Below, piece by piece: positions 32,957-43,275 of a stretch of 64,000 nucleotides of DNA. The notes under the pieces are model-generated. The model ran no database searches and was not told the origin of the DNA. It saw only the letters and a list, made by a program, of their open reading frames with translations. Made by a program: the position numbers and the translations under genes. Each line of letters starts with the position of its first letter. The first letter of the stretch is position 1. The stretch comes from JAILEN01 sp036723975 (GTDB lineage Bacteria; Bacillota; Clostridia; Lachnospirales; Lachnospiraceae): assembly GCA_036723975.1 (NCBI GenBank), contig DAIMGJ010000003.1:124001-188000 (forward strand), in the 5' to 3' direction.

Positions 32957-35692
32957 ATGACTAAGGAGATTAAAAACTGGTTGGCTGAAAAGCCACGTAA
33001 ACTAATTCTATGTGAGTCCATGAAAAATGGAGGTGCATGGGTACGTGGGTTAAATCGATTTGAAGGAGTGGATGTATCCGGTGTAACGGTTACAAACTTG
33101 CAGATGCTTGCAAAAGAAATCATTATTGCAAAGCAATCTTATGAAAAGGAATCTGCTTATGTGGATTGTATCGATGATGATACTGCAAAGATGTTGATTA
33201 AAAATATTATATCCGGTAAGGAATATGAGAGTATAATTCCTAGGGAGACAGTGGACACTGCTTTGGCAGGGGAATTTTACCGCATAATAAATGAATTACG
33301 CTGCGGAAAAAAGAATCCTAATTTTCAACCGAATGAAGCAGATAAAATCAATATTTCGCTGATAGAAAAGGTTCAAAAAGACTATGCGAAGATGTTGAAA
33401 AACGAAGAAGATTTTAACGAAGGGAATTGTTATGACAATGTCGCTTTGATTTTAACAGCGATTCGTATATTAGAAAACACACAACCGGGTGATCCTGCAT
33501 TTATTCGTTTTAAAAAGCAAAATGTTGGATTGCTTTTGCCTTGGGATCTTTTACCGTTGGAAAAGCGTTTTATCGAGGCTTTTCTTCCATTTACGGCGGA
33601 AGATTATCTGACAGAAATTTCTATGATTCATCGGGATATAAACGAACTAAGATGCGGAGATATTCGTGTGGTTAAAGCCTATACCATGGCCAATGAAATT
33701 CGGAATATTGTAAAGAATATTCGTGAAAAGAAAATTCCTATTTCTGATGTGGATATTTTGTGCATGGATCAAAAACTTTTATCTTCCGGTCTTATGATTA
33801 TGGCGGAGGAAGGGATTCCTGTCTATGTTGACTCGGGAGTGGAAGCTGTCAAAAACCCTATGCTACAATTTGTTTTAGAGTATTGTGACTGGATTTCTGA
33901 AGGCGGAGTAAGAGATTTGGAATATCAAATTGGAAAAGCAGGATTTGTTGTTTATGACAAGGGACTTGCTGAAACTCAGGGAAGAAAAGTTGCTTCAGAG
34001 GATTATGACACCAAGGTCTTAGAAACCACGGAACAGTTGAGAATGATTTTTCAGACCGACGGAGAAGATTTGTTAAAGAATTGGTTTGACAGAATTGACA
34101 CAGCCGTAAGACTACATGCAAAAGAACGTGGATTGACTTGGGCCGGATATGTGGCAATTATGGGACTACTTCGCAAACGATACTCTTACGACAACTCCGT
34201 TATGGATGTAAAGGCTGCCGCAGAAGAGATTTCTTCAGCCGTTAAAAAAATGAGAATTAATAAAGAAACGAACGGTTCTGCAGTTCGGATGATGTTGTTT
34301 AGTAAACGATATGTGACAGATCGAGATTATATTTATTTTGTGGGGATGTCAGATTCCAACTTTAGTATCAGTACGGCGGATTCATCACTTTTAAAAAGAG
34401 CGGTGATAAATCAAATGGTAGAATTGCCTGATATTTATGCTCTTACTCCTCAAGAACAAAAAGAAAAATTTTTGAACGATACACTTTGCATGACAAAAGC
34501 AAAACAGGTAACCATGTCCTATGCCGGATATGATGTTACCCAAACGATTCCACAGGAATTAGCGGTTTCTATCTACATGACGCGACTGATGAAAGAGTTG
34601 GGAAAAACAAATCCGGATGAATCTGAAAGCGGTTACAAAATACTTGATTATAATTACATCGACGGAAAAAATGACGATTGGATTTTGGATGAGGTGGAAC
34701 AAAACCAAGAGAATCCTACTTTATCAAAAAAAACAGGCCCGGAAAAATTAAGCGCCTCCAATTTGAACCAAATGTTGGAGTGCCCAAGAAGGTATTATTA
34801 CAACAAAGTCAGAAGCATTTATGTGAAGGAAGAATTGAAACTGGATACCGGATCTTGGCTGGATGCTGCTAGGAAGGGTACACTTTGCCATAATACATTT
34901 CAGGAATATTGTAATGCAGAGCTTGTTGGAAAAACCGATGTATCGGAAGTGGTAAATGAGAGCAAGCTAAATGAGATTTTTGATGATTTGGTTGAAAGGC
35001 TAAAAAAAGAAGTGCCGATCCCGTCACAGGTTGTATTTGACAGAGAAGTCAATGAGTATAGGAAGGGAATTTTTACTACATTGCAGAATCTCCATAGAGA
35101 ACTTCATGACAAGCCGGATAATAAACAGTGGCAAGTGTTTGCCTGCGAATTGCAAATTGGAATGAATGACGGTGATCTTCTTTATACAGAGAAGATAGCG
35201 GTAGAAAAAGATGAAAACAGTAACCCAACGATTTCTTTGGATGTTTGCTTTTATGGAGAGCTTGATCGGGTGGATCAATACAAGGATGAGACCGGAAAAC
35301 ACCACTTTCGTATTATTGATTACAAGACAGGAAACTTTGAAAAACAAGAGGAAAAAATAAAGAATAATAAGTGGCCACAGCATGTGGTTTATAAGAAGAT
35401 TCTTGAAGATTATCTAAAAAATACTCTTCGACTTACAAATTTTACCATTGATGAATTTATTTATGTTTTTCCGTTTGAAAAAAAGAATAAATATATAAGA
35501 ATATCCGGTGAGAGTTTAACGAAGTTTGGGGATGATATAGAAGAAACACTTGTAAAAGTCTTATATAAACACGAGTATAACTCAGGAGAAACGAACACTC
35601 GCGAATCCATAACAAAAAGAAATTACAAGGGTAGATGTGATTATTGTAATTATGCGAGCATGTGTATTGATTTAATGGGGAATAAACTATGA
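32957..35692 (+). CDS. addB: AddB-like helicase/nuclease subunit
   Basis: 911 residues, shorter than B. subtilis AddB (about 1160). The C-terminal RecB-type nuclease has ELDRVDQYKDE and FRIIDYKTGNF. The Fe-S cluster cysteines of AddB are kept: one in LNQMLECPRRYYYNKV and three in GRCDYCNYASMCID (C-x2-C-x5-C). The N-terminal helicase-like part lacks a Walker A box (CESMKNGGAWVRGLNR in its place), so ATP binding by this subunit is doubtful. With AddA it processes double-strand breaks for RecA loading and degrades linear DNA. Its stop overlaps addA by 4 bp (ATGA). Confidence 0.88.
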   Translation: MTKEIKNWLAEKPRKLILCESMKNGGAWVRGLNRFEGVDVSGVTVTNLQMLAKEIIIAKQSYEKESAYVDCIDDDTAKMLIKNIISGKEYESIIPRETVDTALAGEFYRIINELRCGKKNPNFQPNEADKINISLIEKVQKDYAKMLKNEEDFNEGNCYDNVALILTAIRILENTQPGDPAFIRFKKQNVGLLLPWDLLPLEKRFIEAFLPFTAEDYLTEISMIHRDINELRCGDIRVVKAYTMANEIRNIVKNIREKKIPISDVDILCMDQKLLSSGLMIMAEEGIPVYVDSGVEAVKNPMLQFVLEYCDWISEGGVRDLEYQIGKAGFVVYDKGLAETQGRKVASEDYDTKVLETTEQLRMIFQTDGEDLLKNWFDRIDTAVRLHAKERGLTWAGYVAIMGLLRKRYSYDNSVMDVKAAAEEISSAVKKMRINKETNGSAVRMMLFSKRYVTDRDYIYFVGMSDSNFSISTADSSLLKRAVINQMVELPDIYALTPQEQKEKFLNDTLCMTKAKQVTMSYAGYDVTQTIPQELAVSIYMTRLMKELGKTNPDESESGYKILDYNYIDGKNDDWILDEVEQNQENPTLSKKTGPEKLSASNLNQMLECPRRYYYNKVRSIYVKEELKLDTGSWLDAARKGTLCHNTFQEYCNAELVGKTDVSEVVNESKLNEIFDDLVERLKKEVPIPSQVVFDREVNEYRKGIFTTLQNLHRELHDKPDNKQWQVFACELQIGMNDGDLLYTEKIAVEKDENSNPTISLDVCFYGELDRVDQYKDETGKHHFRIIDYKTGNFEKQEEKIKNNKWPQHVVYKKILEDYLKNTLRLTNFTIDEFIYVFPFEKKNKYIRISGESLTKFGDDIEETLVKVLYKHEYNSGETNTRESITKRNYKGRCDYCNYASMCIDLMGNKL

Positions 35693-38600
35693 GAATGGAA
35701 AACATTACAGAAGATCAAAAAAGAGCGGCCATTGTCTCGCATTTGGATAAAAGCATTTTTATAGAGGCTGGAGCGGGAGCCGGAAAAACCTCTCTCGTGA
35801 TAGATCGAGTAATCGGCCTTTTAAAAAGCGGGGTTTTGCCCGAAAGTATTGTGGTGATTACATTTACGAATAAAGCTACGGAAGAACTGGTTCGAAGAGT
35901 ACATGATAAAGTCAGTGAGTTGTGTACAAAAGAAAAGGCAAAAGATATTTCTGACGAAGAAAAAGAAAGACTATCCAACGCATTGTTAAATCTTTCCAGA
36001 ATGCATATTTCCACCATTCATGGGTTTTGCACCAGACTGCTGAGAGAAAATGCATTATTGGCAAAACTGCCTATGGAACAAAGCGTTATGGAAGAGGATG
36101 CAAATATAGCCGAACAGGATAGACTGTTTGAGGCATGGTTTAAACATGGAATGCAACAGGATTTACTGGATAAACTTCTTGTTGTATTTGAGAACGTGTA
36201 TTTTGCAAAATATGAAATAAAAGAAATGCATAAACAAGTTCTTGACCGATGCAACGAAGATGTTGAAATTGTAGAATCTGATATTGATCTTTCTGTTGAT
36301 TTTAAGGCAGAGGCAAAGAATGCCTTCAAAGAATTGTATGATTGTATTCTTAAAGAGGTACAGGCACGCTTGGACTATAACCGACAGGATCTTGCTGTGG
36401 ATAAACTTATTCTTTCTGATGTCGGTAAAATATTTCACAAATGCTATGAGATAAATGACGGAGTGATGGAATATATATGTTCTATCAGACAGTTGGTGGA
36501 TTTATATAAGGTAATCAGTGGTAAAGAAGGAGTCATTTCCAAAAGATCGGGACAAAAAACAAAAGATCCCAAAAAAGAAAAAATAGGCGACGTAGTAGAA
36601 GATATCAATTTTACAATTTTGGCTTCCAAAGAGTGGGCCGAAGTGGAATCGCTGGTTACGATGTATGTTCGTACAAAGGCTATGATTGTTTTAAACGCTG
36701 TAAAACAGTCAAGAGAGTATTATTTTAGACAAAGAAGACAGGCTGGATTGACCAACGACATGCTTTTGGAACGAACCAGAGATTTGTTGAAAAAATATCC
36801 GGAGACTACGAAGCAGATTGCGAATCAGTTTGGTCATGTATTTGTAGATGAGTTTCAGGATGTGGATCATTTTCAGGCGGAACTGGTATTGTATATGTAT
36901 CGGGCAGGTAGTCGGATATTTATCGTAGGAGATCCCAAGCAATCTATTTATCGATTCCGAGGTGCTGAACCCAGATTATATGGTGCGGTAAAAACGTTTA
37001 TGGAAGAGGCTTCCGATGCGGAAGTATATGAGCTGAATCGAAACTACCGTTCCAATGCAAATATTTTGGAATGGGTAAATGATACCTATAGGGATAGGTT
37101 TAAGAAGTTTACAACGCCGGTTTATCATGATATGGAACCGAATCCTCTAAAAGCTCAGGTGAAACCACCGGAGAAAAATGTGCTTCGCGGGGTATATGTT
37201 CTTGATGAAAGCTATGAGGACGTGGAAAGTGAGTTTTTAGGTATTGCCTGTTTAATTAAGGCCGTGACGAATGGGAAAATAAAAACTGATTGTGGACCGG
37301 TAACCTATAAGGATATTATGATTCTAACATGGAAAACCACACAGTTTCCCAAATTAGAGGATGCCCTTCGATATGCGGGAATTCCCTATTCGGTATCCGG
37401 TAATATTCCGCTGGCTCAGTATCAGGTTTTGGATCGATACAGACTGTTGTATCGGTATCTGGCGAAAGAAGGTGATAAGAGACTTCGAGACGAGGGAGCG
37501 TATGAATCCCTCATGCAAAAAGAATGTTCAAAGCCTTTGGATCGAAAAAAAATGAAATCCATTTTGGAAAAATGGGATGAGAAAACTGAGGGAATGGATG
37601 GTCGTCAACTGGCTGGTTTTCTTTTGAAGCGACTGCATATGATTATGCCGAGAGATACTTTGTTGGCTGATAACGATTTGGTTTCTGTTCGGACAAAGTT
37701 ATATCAAATGGTAGAACGAATATCTGTTGAAGATGATGCTGCTTCTCCGAAAAGCTTTTATCATAGAATAGATGCCTATGTCGGGGGAAAGCAGGACTAT
37801 GATATTAGTTTGAAAGAAGATACAGATGCAGTTCGTATTATGAATATGCATAAGTGTAAGGGATTGGAAGCAAAAATCGTTATTCTTGCTGACCGAAGTT
37901 CTATGGATCCTCCGGAATCAGAGTATTATTTGGAGACTATAGATCAAAATGAAGACGGTTCAAAAAGAGATATTTTAGATTGGAAATATCGTTATTATGT
38001 AAAAGATATGATGCCTGCTGATATCGAAGAGGAGGGAGAAACAGAGGATGAAGCAGAAAAGCTTCGCCAACTGTATGTAATTACAACTCGAGCAGAGGAA
38101 GCCCTAATCATTATGCCATACACGGAAAAGAAACGCGGAAGTCAATTGGATTACATGCAGGATGTTGATACAAAGACTTCTGAAGACAACGGAGTAAATG
38201 ATGTAACATCTGTATTGACAATACCTAAGGCCGATGACATTGCCTGCACGAACCAAAAGATAAAAAAGTTTGATAAGAAAAAGGTGGAGATATCCGTTTC
38301 AGATGAACAGCTTTTACCTTGCTTGGTATCTTTGACGCCCAGTGGCTTGGAGCATGAAGAGAAAATCAAAAAGAATGTAGAAGAGGAAGCCACTGTTACA
38401 CTTACAGAGACGGAAGAAAGCTTCGTAGAGGAAAACCAGCCGGAGGAAACAAGACCTTATGGAAATATTTTCGGCACTGTAATGCATCGTGCCTTTGAGC
38501 TTATGATGGACTATATAATGAGGCCAGAATATGAAAAAGAGCGTAAAGCTAAAAAACTTGATGAAGCGGTAATAGATTTTATCCCCAATATTATTACCTG

Positions 38601-39090
38601 TGCTCTCGCGGAAAACATGGAGGATATTAGGTGCCGCTACAAGAACTGTTGGGAGGAAGAGGCGGATACTTTCCGCAAGTACTTATCAACTGTATTGGAA
38701 AGTTTTGCTAAGAACGAGCATATTTTAGATTTACTTTCGAAAACAAAGAGGTATGAAACGGAATATGAGTTTTCCTATTATACGAACAAGGAGGAATTGG
38801 GTACAGACTATAGGATGTTAGAACCTTATTTGGAAAAGAAGAATATCTCCATAGAGGATTCTCAACAAATATATATCAACGGCTCTGTGGATTTGCTATT
38901 GTTTACGGAAGATGGAATGCTTCATATCATTGATTATAAGTCAGACTCAAAAGGTAAAATGACGGATAAAGAGTTTGAGAAACATAGGAAGAAATATGAT
39001 GGTCAGTTGACCTTATATAGGATTGCAATGAGCAGAGTATTTCATATTTTGCAAGACAAAATCACAACGGAATTATATGATTTGTACTAA
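35689..39090 (+). CDS. addA: AddA-like UvrD-type helicase-nuclease
   Basis: 1133 residues. Superfamily 1A helicase motifs are visible: Walker A GAGAGKTSLVIDRV, motif II DEFQDVDHFQAEL, motif III/IV GDPKQSIYRFRGAEP and motif VI LYVITTRAEEALI. A RecB-type nuclease follows (ETRPYGNIFGTVMHRAFE, then DLLLFTEDGMLHIIDYKSDS). The start ATG 35689 overlaps the addB stop; a second ATG at 35695 is equally possible. It is the motor and second nuclease of the AddAB recombination/degradation complex, also a barrier to phage DNA. A terminator follows at 39126-39159. Confidence 0.93.
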   Translation: MRMENITEDQKRAAIVSHLDKSIFIEAGAGAGKTSLVIDRVIGLLKSGVLPESIVVITFTNKATEELVRRVHDKVSELCTKEKAKDISDEEKERLSNALLNLSRMHISTIHGFCTRLLRENALLAKLPMEQSVMEEDANIAEQDRLFEAWFKHGMQQDLLDKLLVVFENVYFAKYEIKEMHKQVLDRCNEDVEIVESDIDLSVDFKAEAKNAFKELYDCILKEVQARLDYNRQDLAVDKLILSDVGKIFHKCYEINDGVMEYICSIRQLVDLYKVISGKEGVISKRSGQKTKDPKKEKIGDVVEDINFTILASKEWAEVESLVTMYVRTKAMIVLNAVKQSREYYFRQRRQAGLTNDMLLERTRDLLKKYPETTKQIANQFGHVFVDEFQDVDHFQAELVLYMYRAGSRIFIVGDPKQSIYRFRGAEPRLYGAVKTFMEEASDAEVYELNRNYRSNANILEWVNDTYRDRFKKFTTPVYHDMEPNPLKAQVKPPEKNVLRGVYVLDESYEDVESEFLGIACLIKAVTNGKIKTDCGPVTYKDIMILTWKTTQFPKLEDALRYAGIPYSVSGNIPLAQYQVLDRYRLLYRYLAKEGDKRLRDEGAYESLMQKECSKPLDRKKMKSILEKWDEKTEGMDGRQLAGFLLKRLHMIMPRDTLLADNDLVSVRTKLYQMVERISVEDDAASPKSFYHRIDAYVGGKQDYDISLKEDTDAVRIMNMHKCKGLEAKIVILADRSSMDPPESEYYLETIDQNEDGSKRDILDWKYRYYVKDMMPADIEEEGETEDEAEKLRQLYVITTRAEEALIIMPYTEKKRGSQLDYMQDVDTKTSEDNGVNDVTSVLTIPKADDIACTNQKIKKFDKKKVEISVSDEQLLPCLVSLTPSGLEHEEKIKKNVEEEATVTLTETEESFVEENQPEETRPYGNIFGTVMHRAFELMMDYIMRPEYEKERKAKKLDEAVIDFIPNIITCALAENMEDIRCRYKNCWEEEADTFRKYLSTVLESFAKNEHILDLLSKTKRYETEYEFSYYTNKEELGTDYRMLEPYLEKKNISIEDSQQIYINGSVDLLLFTEDGMLHIIDYKSDSKGKMTDKEFEKHRKKYDGQLTLYRIAMSRVFHILQDKITTELYDLY

Positions 39091-39125
39091 AACTACGCAA
39101 GAAGGACATACAGTATTTATTAATA

Positions 39126-39159
39126 AAAATACACTCAACTTCTGTTGGGTGTATTTTTT
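39126..39159 (+). terminator. Rho-independent terminator after addA
   Basis: ATACACTCAAC pairs with GTTGGGTGTAT around a TTCT loop, followed by a T-run. Confidence 0.85.
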
Positions 39160-39163
39160 AATT

Positions 39164-39207
39164 ATCCCAAAATTTCGTGATTATAATTGCCGTGACCATG
39201 CTAATCT
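39164..39207 (+). promoter_or_regulatory. WYL-island promoter box 1 (clpP-like)
   Basis: A 44-bp box beginning ATCCCAAAATTT and ending ATGCTAATCT; the end contains an extended -10 (TGCTAATCT). It matches box 2 at 32 of 44 positions with identical spacing. No good -35 hexamer is seen, as in activator-dependent promoters. It lies 59 bp before ATG 39267. Confidence 0.6.
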
Positions 39208-39266
39208 CTTATTGCGATGAAAGATTATATTTCATGACAATATAATGAATGAAAGGTGGTAGTGAC

Positions 39267-39827
39267 ATGGTAATTAATCCAAGCGTTATGGAAGGAAATA
39301 TGATTTCCGATATTTTTTCAAAAAATTTAAAGGATCGTGTGATTCATTTGGTGGGAGCCATTAATGATGAAATGGCGGCCACGGTTGTTGCTCAGCTTTT
39401 GCATCTGGCGGGGGAAAGCGATGAGGATATTTATATGTATATCAATAGCCCCGGAGGTTCTGTCAGTGCAGGTTTGGCAATTTACGATACGATGCAATAT
39501 ATTAAGCCGGATGTGGTCACCGTTTGCGTGGGAATAGCGGCCAGTATGGGAGCTGTGATTCTTTCCGGCGGCGCCAAAGGGAAACGCGGTATTTTAAAAC
39601 ACGGCGAGGTGATGATCCATCAGCCTTCCGGTGGGATGGAAGGCCAGGCAACGGATCTTTTGATTACGGCTGAACACATTCGGCAGGTGAAGAACACTTT
39701 AAATCAGATCTTAACAGAAAACACCAAAAAGTCCTTGGATGAAGTGACAAGAGATACGGATCGAGATCACTATATGCAAGCTTTGGAGGCAGTGGAATAT
39801 GGTGTGGTTGATCAGATTCTTTCGTAA
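39267..39827 (+). CDS. ClpP-like serine protease, accessory
   Basis: 186 residues. ATG 39267 is chosen for AAAGGTGGT at 39252-39260; an in-frame ATG at 39249 lies before this site. It is a ClpP-fold peptidase with intact triad Ser93 (GIAASMGA), His118 (VMIHQP) and Asp167 (TDRDHYM), and the motifs INSPGGSVSAGLAIYDTMQY and GGMEGQATD. Divergence from housekeeping ClpP (LTENTKKSLDEV, a very short N-terminus) and the lack of clpX/lon nearby suggest an accessory paralogue. It shares a promoter box with the AAA+ gene at 41241 and overlaps the convergent WYL gene by 16 bp. Its partner unfoldase is not known. Confidence 0.85.
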   Translation: MVINPSVMEGNMISDIFSKNLKDRVIHLVGAINDEMAATVVAQLLHLAGESDEDIYMYINSPGGSVSAGLAIYDTMQYIKPDVVTVCVGIAASMGAVILSGGAKGKRGILKHGEVMIHQPSGGMEGQATDLLITAEHIRQVKNTLNQILTENTKKSLDEVTRDTDRDHYMQALEAVEYGVVDQILS

Positions 39828-41101
39828 CATTTTTTCAGTTCTGCTTTAACATCTTCGGTCAGTTCCTTTGGACTTGTAACGGTGAAAAGAGAAGCGTATT
39901 GCAGAGCATAGCGACGGATGTTTTCGTATTCCACATTATGAACTTGTGCAATGTAAAAAGTAAGCGGGTTTCCGTGCAAATCCAAAGACTCTTCCTTGGA
40001 ATGTTTTCTTTTGGAAAGAGAAATGGAAAGCATGGATGGGTCAAAACTATCCCGCAGTAACGGAAGCGTCAGGTTGGTACATTCAAAGGATGCGTTAATC
40101 AGATTTACGGACCCGTCGTAGATATTCATTTTTGGATATCTGCTGGTATATTTCGTAGCCTTAAATACACCTGTATCGGTAAAGAATTCTTTTAATCCGG
40201 CCGGTATGGGCGAGCGCTTTTGGTAAAGAGGAGACAGACGCGGATCATTATTCTCAAAAAGAATCTGACCGTGTTTGTCTTTTTTTGCAACGGGATCCAC
40301 TGAGAAGATTCGATCCACACGAAAATGTACCGGGTTATCGTGTCCTTCGTGTGTGGCCAGTAAATAGTATTCCCCTTCGTTCCAAAGCAATGCGTAGGGA
40401 TTTATGGTGTAGGGATGATCGCTATTTACAGGGGTAAGAATGGGACGGACGGATAGGTTTGAATCTCCTTCTTTTGAAGGGAGATTCTTAGGTAAATCAT
40501 AGCGGGCATAAATCAAAGAAAGCATTTGCTTTTTTTGAATGGCGGTGTGGAGAATGGATACGGTTTCCAGCATCCACGCCGTTTTTGCTACAGGATGTTT
40601 TTCGCGGTCGGAAAAGGACATGGTTTTTGGCCGAGGTGTTAAAGACGGAGAGGAAATATATGCGGTAGGCGTTCCTAAAAAACCTTCTCTTTCCATAAGA
40701 AAAGCTTTTTCGTGATCCGTCAGAAACATAGAACTTTCCAATGCACCCTGAATCATGGAAATATCGGAGACTGTCAAAAGTGGTTCAAAATAGTAACTGG
40801 CATGGGGCTTTTTTGAACCGCGACTACCGATATCCGTGGTTACAATCCGGCAGATACAGCCCCCAAAGGCCTGTTGAATCATAAAACCGAATGTGGAATC
40901 CGTAAAATATTCAGCCAATTTGTCCATGTGGGTTTTTACAGTGTTTTCATTACCTTTGCAATTATATGTAAGAGATAATAGTTTGCTGATGCCGGCAGCA
41001 TTTAAAGGTGCCTCTTTTTTTGAATGATTTTTTAAGACCAAAATGATCATGGCATCCGTAAAACTATCGGAAAAACTGTAAGATTCTTTTGTCTCTTTCA
41101 T
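39812..41101 (-). CDS. WYL-domain transcriptional regulator
   Basis: 429 residues. The N-terminal winged-helix part (about 1-70: SKLLSLTYNCKGNENTVKTH) is followed by a WYL domain (about 160-260: SVRPILTPVNSDHPYTINPY, LLWNEGEYYLLATHEG and HFRVDRIFSVD) and a C-terminal extension. The WYL domain binds nucleic acid or nucleotide ligands and is common in regulators of anti-phage and stress systems. The ribosome site AGAAGGAG is clear. It lies between the ClpP-like and AAA+ genes, both of which have the same 44-bp promoter box, so it is the likely regulator of both; whether it activates or represses is unknown. Confidence 0.85.
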   Translation of the reverse strand: MKETKESYSFSDSFTDAMIILVLKNHSKKEAPLNAAGISKLLSLTYNCKGNENTVKTHMDKLAEYFTDSTFGFMIQQAFGGCICRIVTTDIGSRGSKKPHASYYFEPLLTVSDISMIQGALESSMFLTDHEKAFLMEREGFLGTPTAYISSPSLTPRPKTMSFSDREKHPVAKTAWMLETVSILHTAIQKKQMLSLIYARYDLPKNLPSKEGDSNLSVRPILTPVNSDHPYTINPYALLWNEGEYYLLATHEGHDNPVHFRVDRIFSVDPVAKKDKHGQILFENNDPRLSPLYQKRSPIPAGLKEFFTDTGVFKATKYTSRYPKMNIYDGSVNLINASFECTNLTLPLLRDSFDPSMLSISLSKRKHSKEESLDLHGNPLTFYIAQVHNVEYENIRRYALQYASLFTVTSPKELTEDVKAELKKCYERI

Positions 41102-41165
41102 AAGAATTCTCCTTCTAAATCTATAGTTTCATCCTATCACAGAAAAAGAAAATAATAAATCAATA

Positions 41166-41209
41166 ATCCCAAAATTTTATGATTTTAATAAACTGACTCA
41201 TGATAATCT
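41166..41209 (+). promoter_or_regulatory. WYL-island promoter box 2 (AAA+ operon)
   Basis: A 44-bp box ATCCCAAAATTT ... ATGATAATCT, same length and spacing as box 1 (39164-39207), 31 bp before ATG 41241. The final part is an extended -10 (TGATAATCT). It sits in the divergent gap with the WYL regulator gene. Confidence 0.6.
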
Positions 41210-41240
41210 GTCTTCAGTAAATGAAACAGGAGGCAGAAAC

Positions 41241-43259
41241 ATGAAGTTTTCAAAAATCAAACCAACCATTCATTCAGGGTTTTTAAATTCAGGATTTGGT
41301 CAGGAGGTAACCTATTTAGAGGTGCCTGTTGTTGGAATGGAGGAATTAAAAAGCGATATCACTGCCGGCGCAAAGCAGTATACGGAAGTGTTGAAACATC
41401 TGGAAGGAGAGGATTCTCAATACATCTTAATTCGAGCTGCCAGTCGGGAAGAGGGTATGATGGCAATTTCCTATTTGGCGGGTGAGTATAACAAAAAAGA
41501 GGGAGAATATCGTTCCAAAGATGATGAAGGATATGCTCCTGGACTTGCAAAAAAAGCCATTTCCTTCTCTGCAACGGATGAATTGGATGAGGCATATGAT
41601 GAGGATTATGAGGATGAAAATTTTGATGAAGATGATGGCCCTCTCCCAAGCTATGATGGAAGCGAATTCTCTACGGGAGGTTGGGAGGAGAACCCCTGGA
41701 GAATCCCTGTGATTTCATATGATGCAATCGTTCAACAAAGCAACATGGGATTTGGCTCAAGCAATGCCTTGATGCTTGGTATGGTAAAACCTAGTGAGCA
41801 ACCGCCATATTGGTATGGACTTTGCAAAGAGTCCGTAATTGTGGAACGAGAAATCAAAAGGGATATCTTTTATAGTTCTTCCAATGATATTTTGGATGAT
41901 GACAATCCCCTGCTTCGTGGCCTAAAACGGTTTAACCATAACAAACGCATTTACCTTTTGTACATTGTTCCGGAGGCAGATGCCAGACTGAACACAATAT
42001 TTTGTAATGATATGATGAGCACGGAAAAGGCTTTGGAAGAAGAGTTTAACATGCTTATGCTTTGTTGCCTAGCGGAGTGTATCAACATTGACCAAAGTGA
42101 TGGGGATAAGAAGAAGTTTTATAAAGCTGCATTTTCCGATATTGTGGAATCCTATGGCTTTTCACTGGCTAAGAAATGCTCAATAACAAAGATATTGAAT
42201 AAAATCATGCAGATTTCAACATACGAAAAAATACGACTTCTGGATATGGTGGTGCGTTATTGTACAAAGGGGAAAATGCCCGGATCTGAACTGCAGGAAA
42301 AGGACTTTGAGACTTTAACCAGATTTGAAAAGTTGTTCGGAACGAAGGACGAAACTAAGAAAGAAGCGGAAAAGTCTGTAGAAAGAGAGTTAGTAGGCCT
42401 AGAAGAACAAAAGGAAGAAATAAATCGCTTGGCAGCGGTTCTGGAGTATCAAAAAAAGAGAAAAGAGTTGGGACTTCCTGCCGGAGACTTTCATAATACC
42501 GTACTTCTGATTGGACCTCCGGGTACTGCAAAAACTTCTTGGGCAAAACTATGCGGGAATCTCTTGATGGAAAAGGGGCTATTACCGGGAAATCGGTTTA
42601 TTTCCATAAACGGATCAATGCTGAAGGGCAAATTCGTCGGACACACTTCGCCGAAAGTGCACAGCCTTATAGAAGAAAATGACATAATTCTGATTGATGA
42701 ATGTTATTCTCTGACCGCCAATGACGGATTTGGGGAGGATACCTTCAGCCAGGAAGCTGTAGCCCAGCTTTTGATAGAGATGGAAGAACATGCCATGGAT
42801 AAGCTTATTATCTTTGCGGGCTACGGTGGAAAGGAACTGGAAGATAAGAATAACCTAATGAAGCAGTTCTTAGATTCCAATCCCGGCATTAGAAGCAGGA
42901 TCAATATGACAGTTCGCTTTGACCCCTATACTCCGAAGCAGATGGTAGAAATCTTGAATCGTCTGGCAGATAACAAAGGATATGTCTTGGATGAGTCTGT
43001 AGAAGGGGAAATCATAGAGTTCTTTGAAAAGCGAATGAGGGACAAAAATTTCGGCAACGGAAGAGAGGCCAGAAATCTTTTGGATAACGCGGCTTCTTTT
43101 GCAGCCCTTCGTATCAGTAAAAAGAAAAAGAAAAAACTGTCTATGTATGAGGCAAGACGAATTACAGCCGAAGACGTGAAAAATGCATTGAACAAAATGC
43201 AAGACACCTTCGAGCAGCAGGAAGGCAGAACAGGCATCGGAATTTTTAAAGTAGGATAG
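41241..43259 (+). CDS. AAA+ ATPase, CbbX/SpoVK type, novel N-terminal region
   Basis: 672 residues. The N-terminal half (1-380) has no recognised domain; it includes a very acidic linker (about 112-150) rich in Asp/Glu. The C-terminal half is an AAA+ module of the CbbX/SpoVK clade: GLEEQKEEINRLAAVLEYQK, Walker A GPPGTAKTS (about 425-433), pore-loop region NGSMLKGKFVGHTSPK, Walker B IILIDE (Asp486-Glu487), sensor FAGYGGKE, and an arginine-finger region SNPGIRSRI. Such ATPases remodel a protein partner. A ribosome site (AGGAGGCAGAAAC) precedes ATG 41241. No typical ClpP-docking IGF loop is visible. It is directly followed by the PcfJ-like gene. Confidence 0.82.
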   Translation: MKFSKIKPTIHSGFLNSGFGQEVTYLEVPVVGMEELKSDITAGAKQYTEVLKHLEGEDSQYILIRAASREEGMMAISYLAGEYNKKEGEYRSKDDEGYAPGLAKKAISFSATDELDEAYDEDYEDENFDEDDGPLPSYDGSEFSTGGWEENPWRIPVISYDAIVQQSNMGFGSSNALMLGMVKPSEQPPYWYGLCKESVIVEREIKRDIFYSSSNDILDDDNPLLRGLKRFNHNKRIYLLYIVPEADARLNTIFCNDMMSTEKALEEEFNMLMLCCLAECINIDQSDGDKKKFYKAAFSDIVESYGFSLAKKCSITKILNKIMQISTYEKIRLLDMVVRYCTKGKMPGSELQEKDFETLTRFEKLFGTKDETKKEAEKSVERELVGLEEQKEEINRLAAVLEYQKKRKELGLPAGDFHNTVLLIGPPGTAKTSWAKLCGNLLMEKGLLPGNRFISINGSMLKGKFVGHTSPKVHSLIEENDIILIDECYSLTANDGFGEDTFSQEAVAQLLIEMEEHAMDKLIIFAGYGGKELEDKNNLMKQFLDSNPGIRSRINMTVRFDPYTPKQMVEILNRLADNKGYVLDESVEGEIIEFFEKRMRDKNFGNGREARNLLDNAASFAALRISKKKKKKLSMYEARRITAEDVKNALNKMQDTFEQQEGRTGIGIFKVG

Positions 43260-43275
43260 CCAGTTGGAGAAACGG

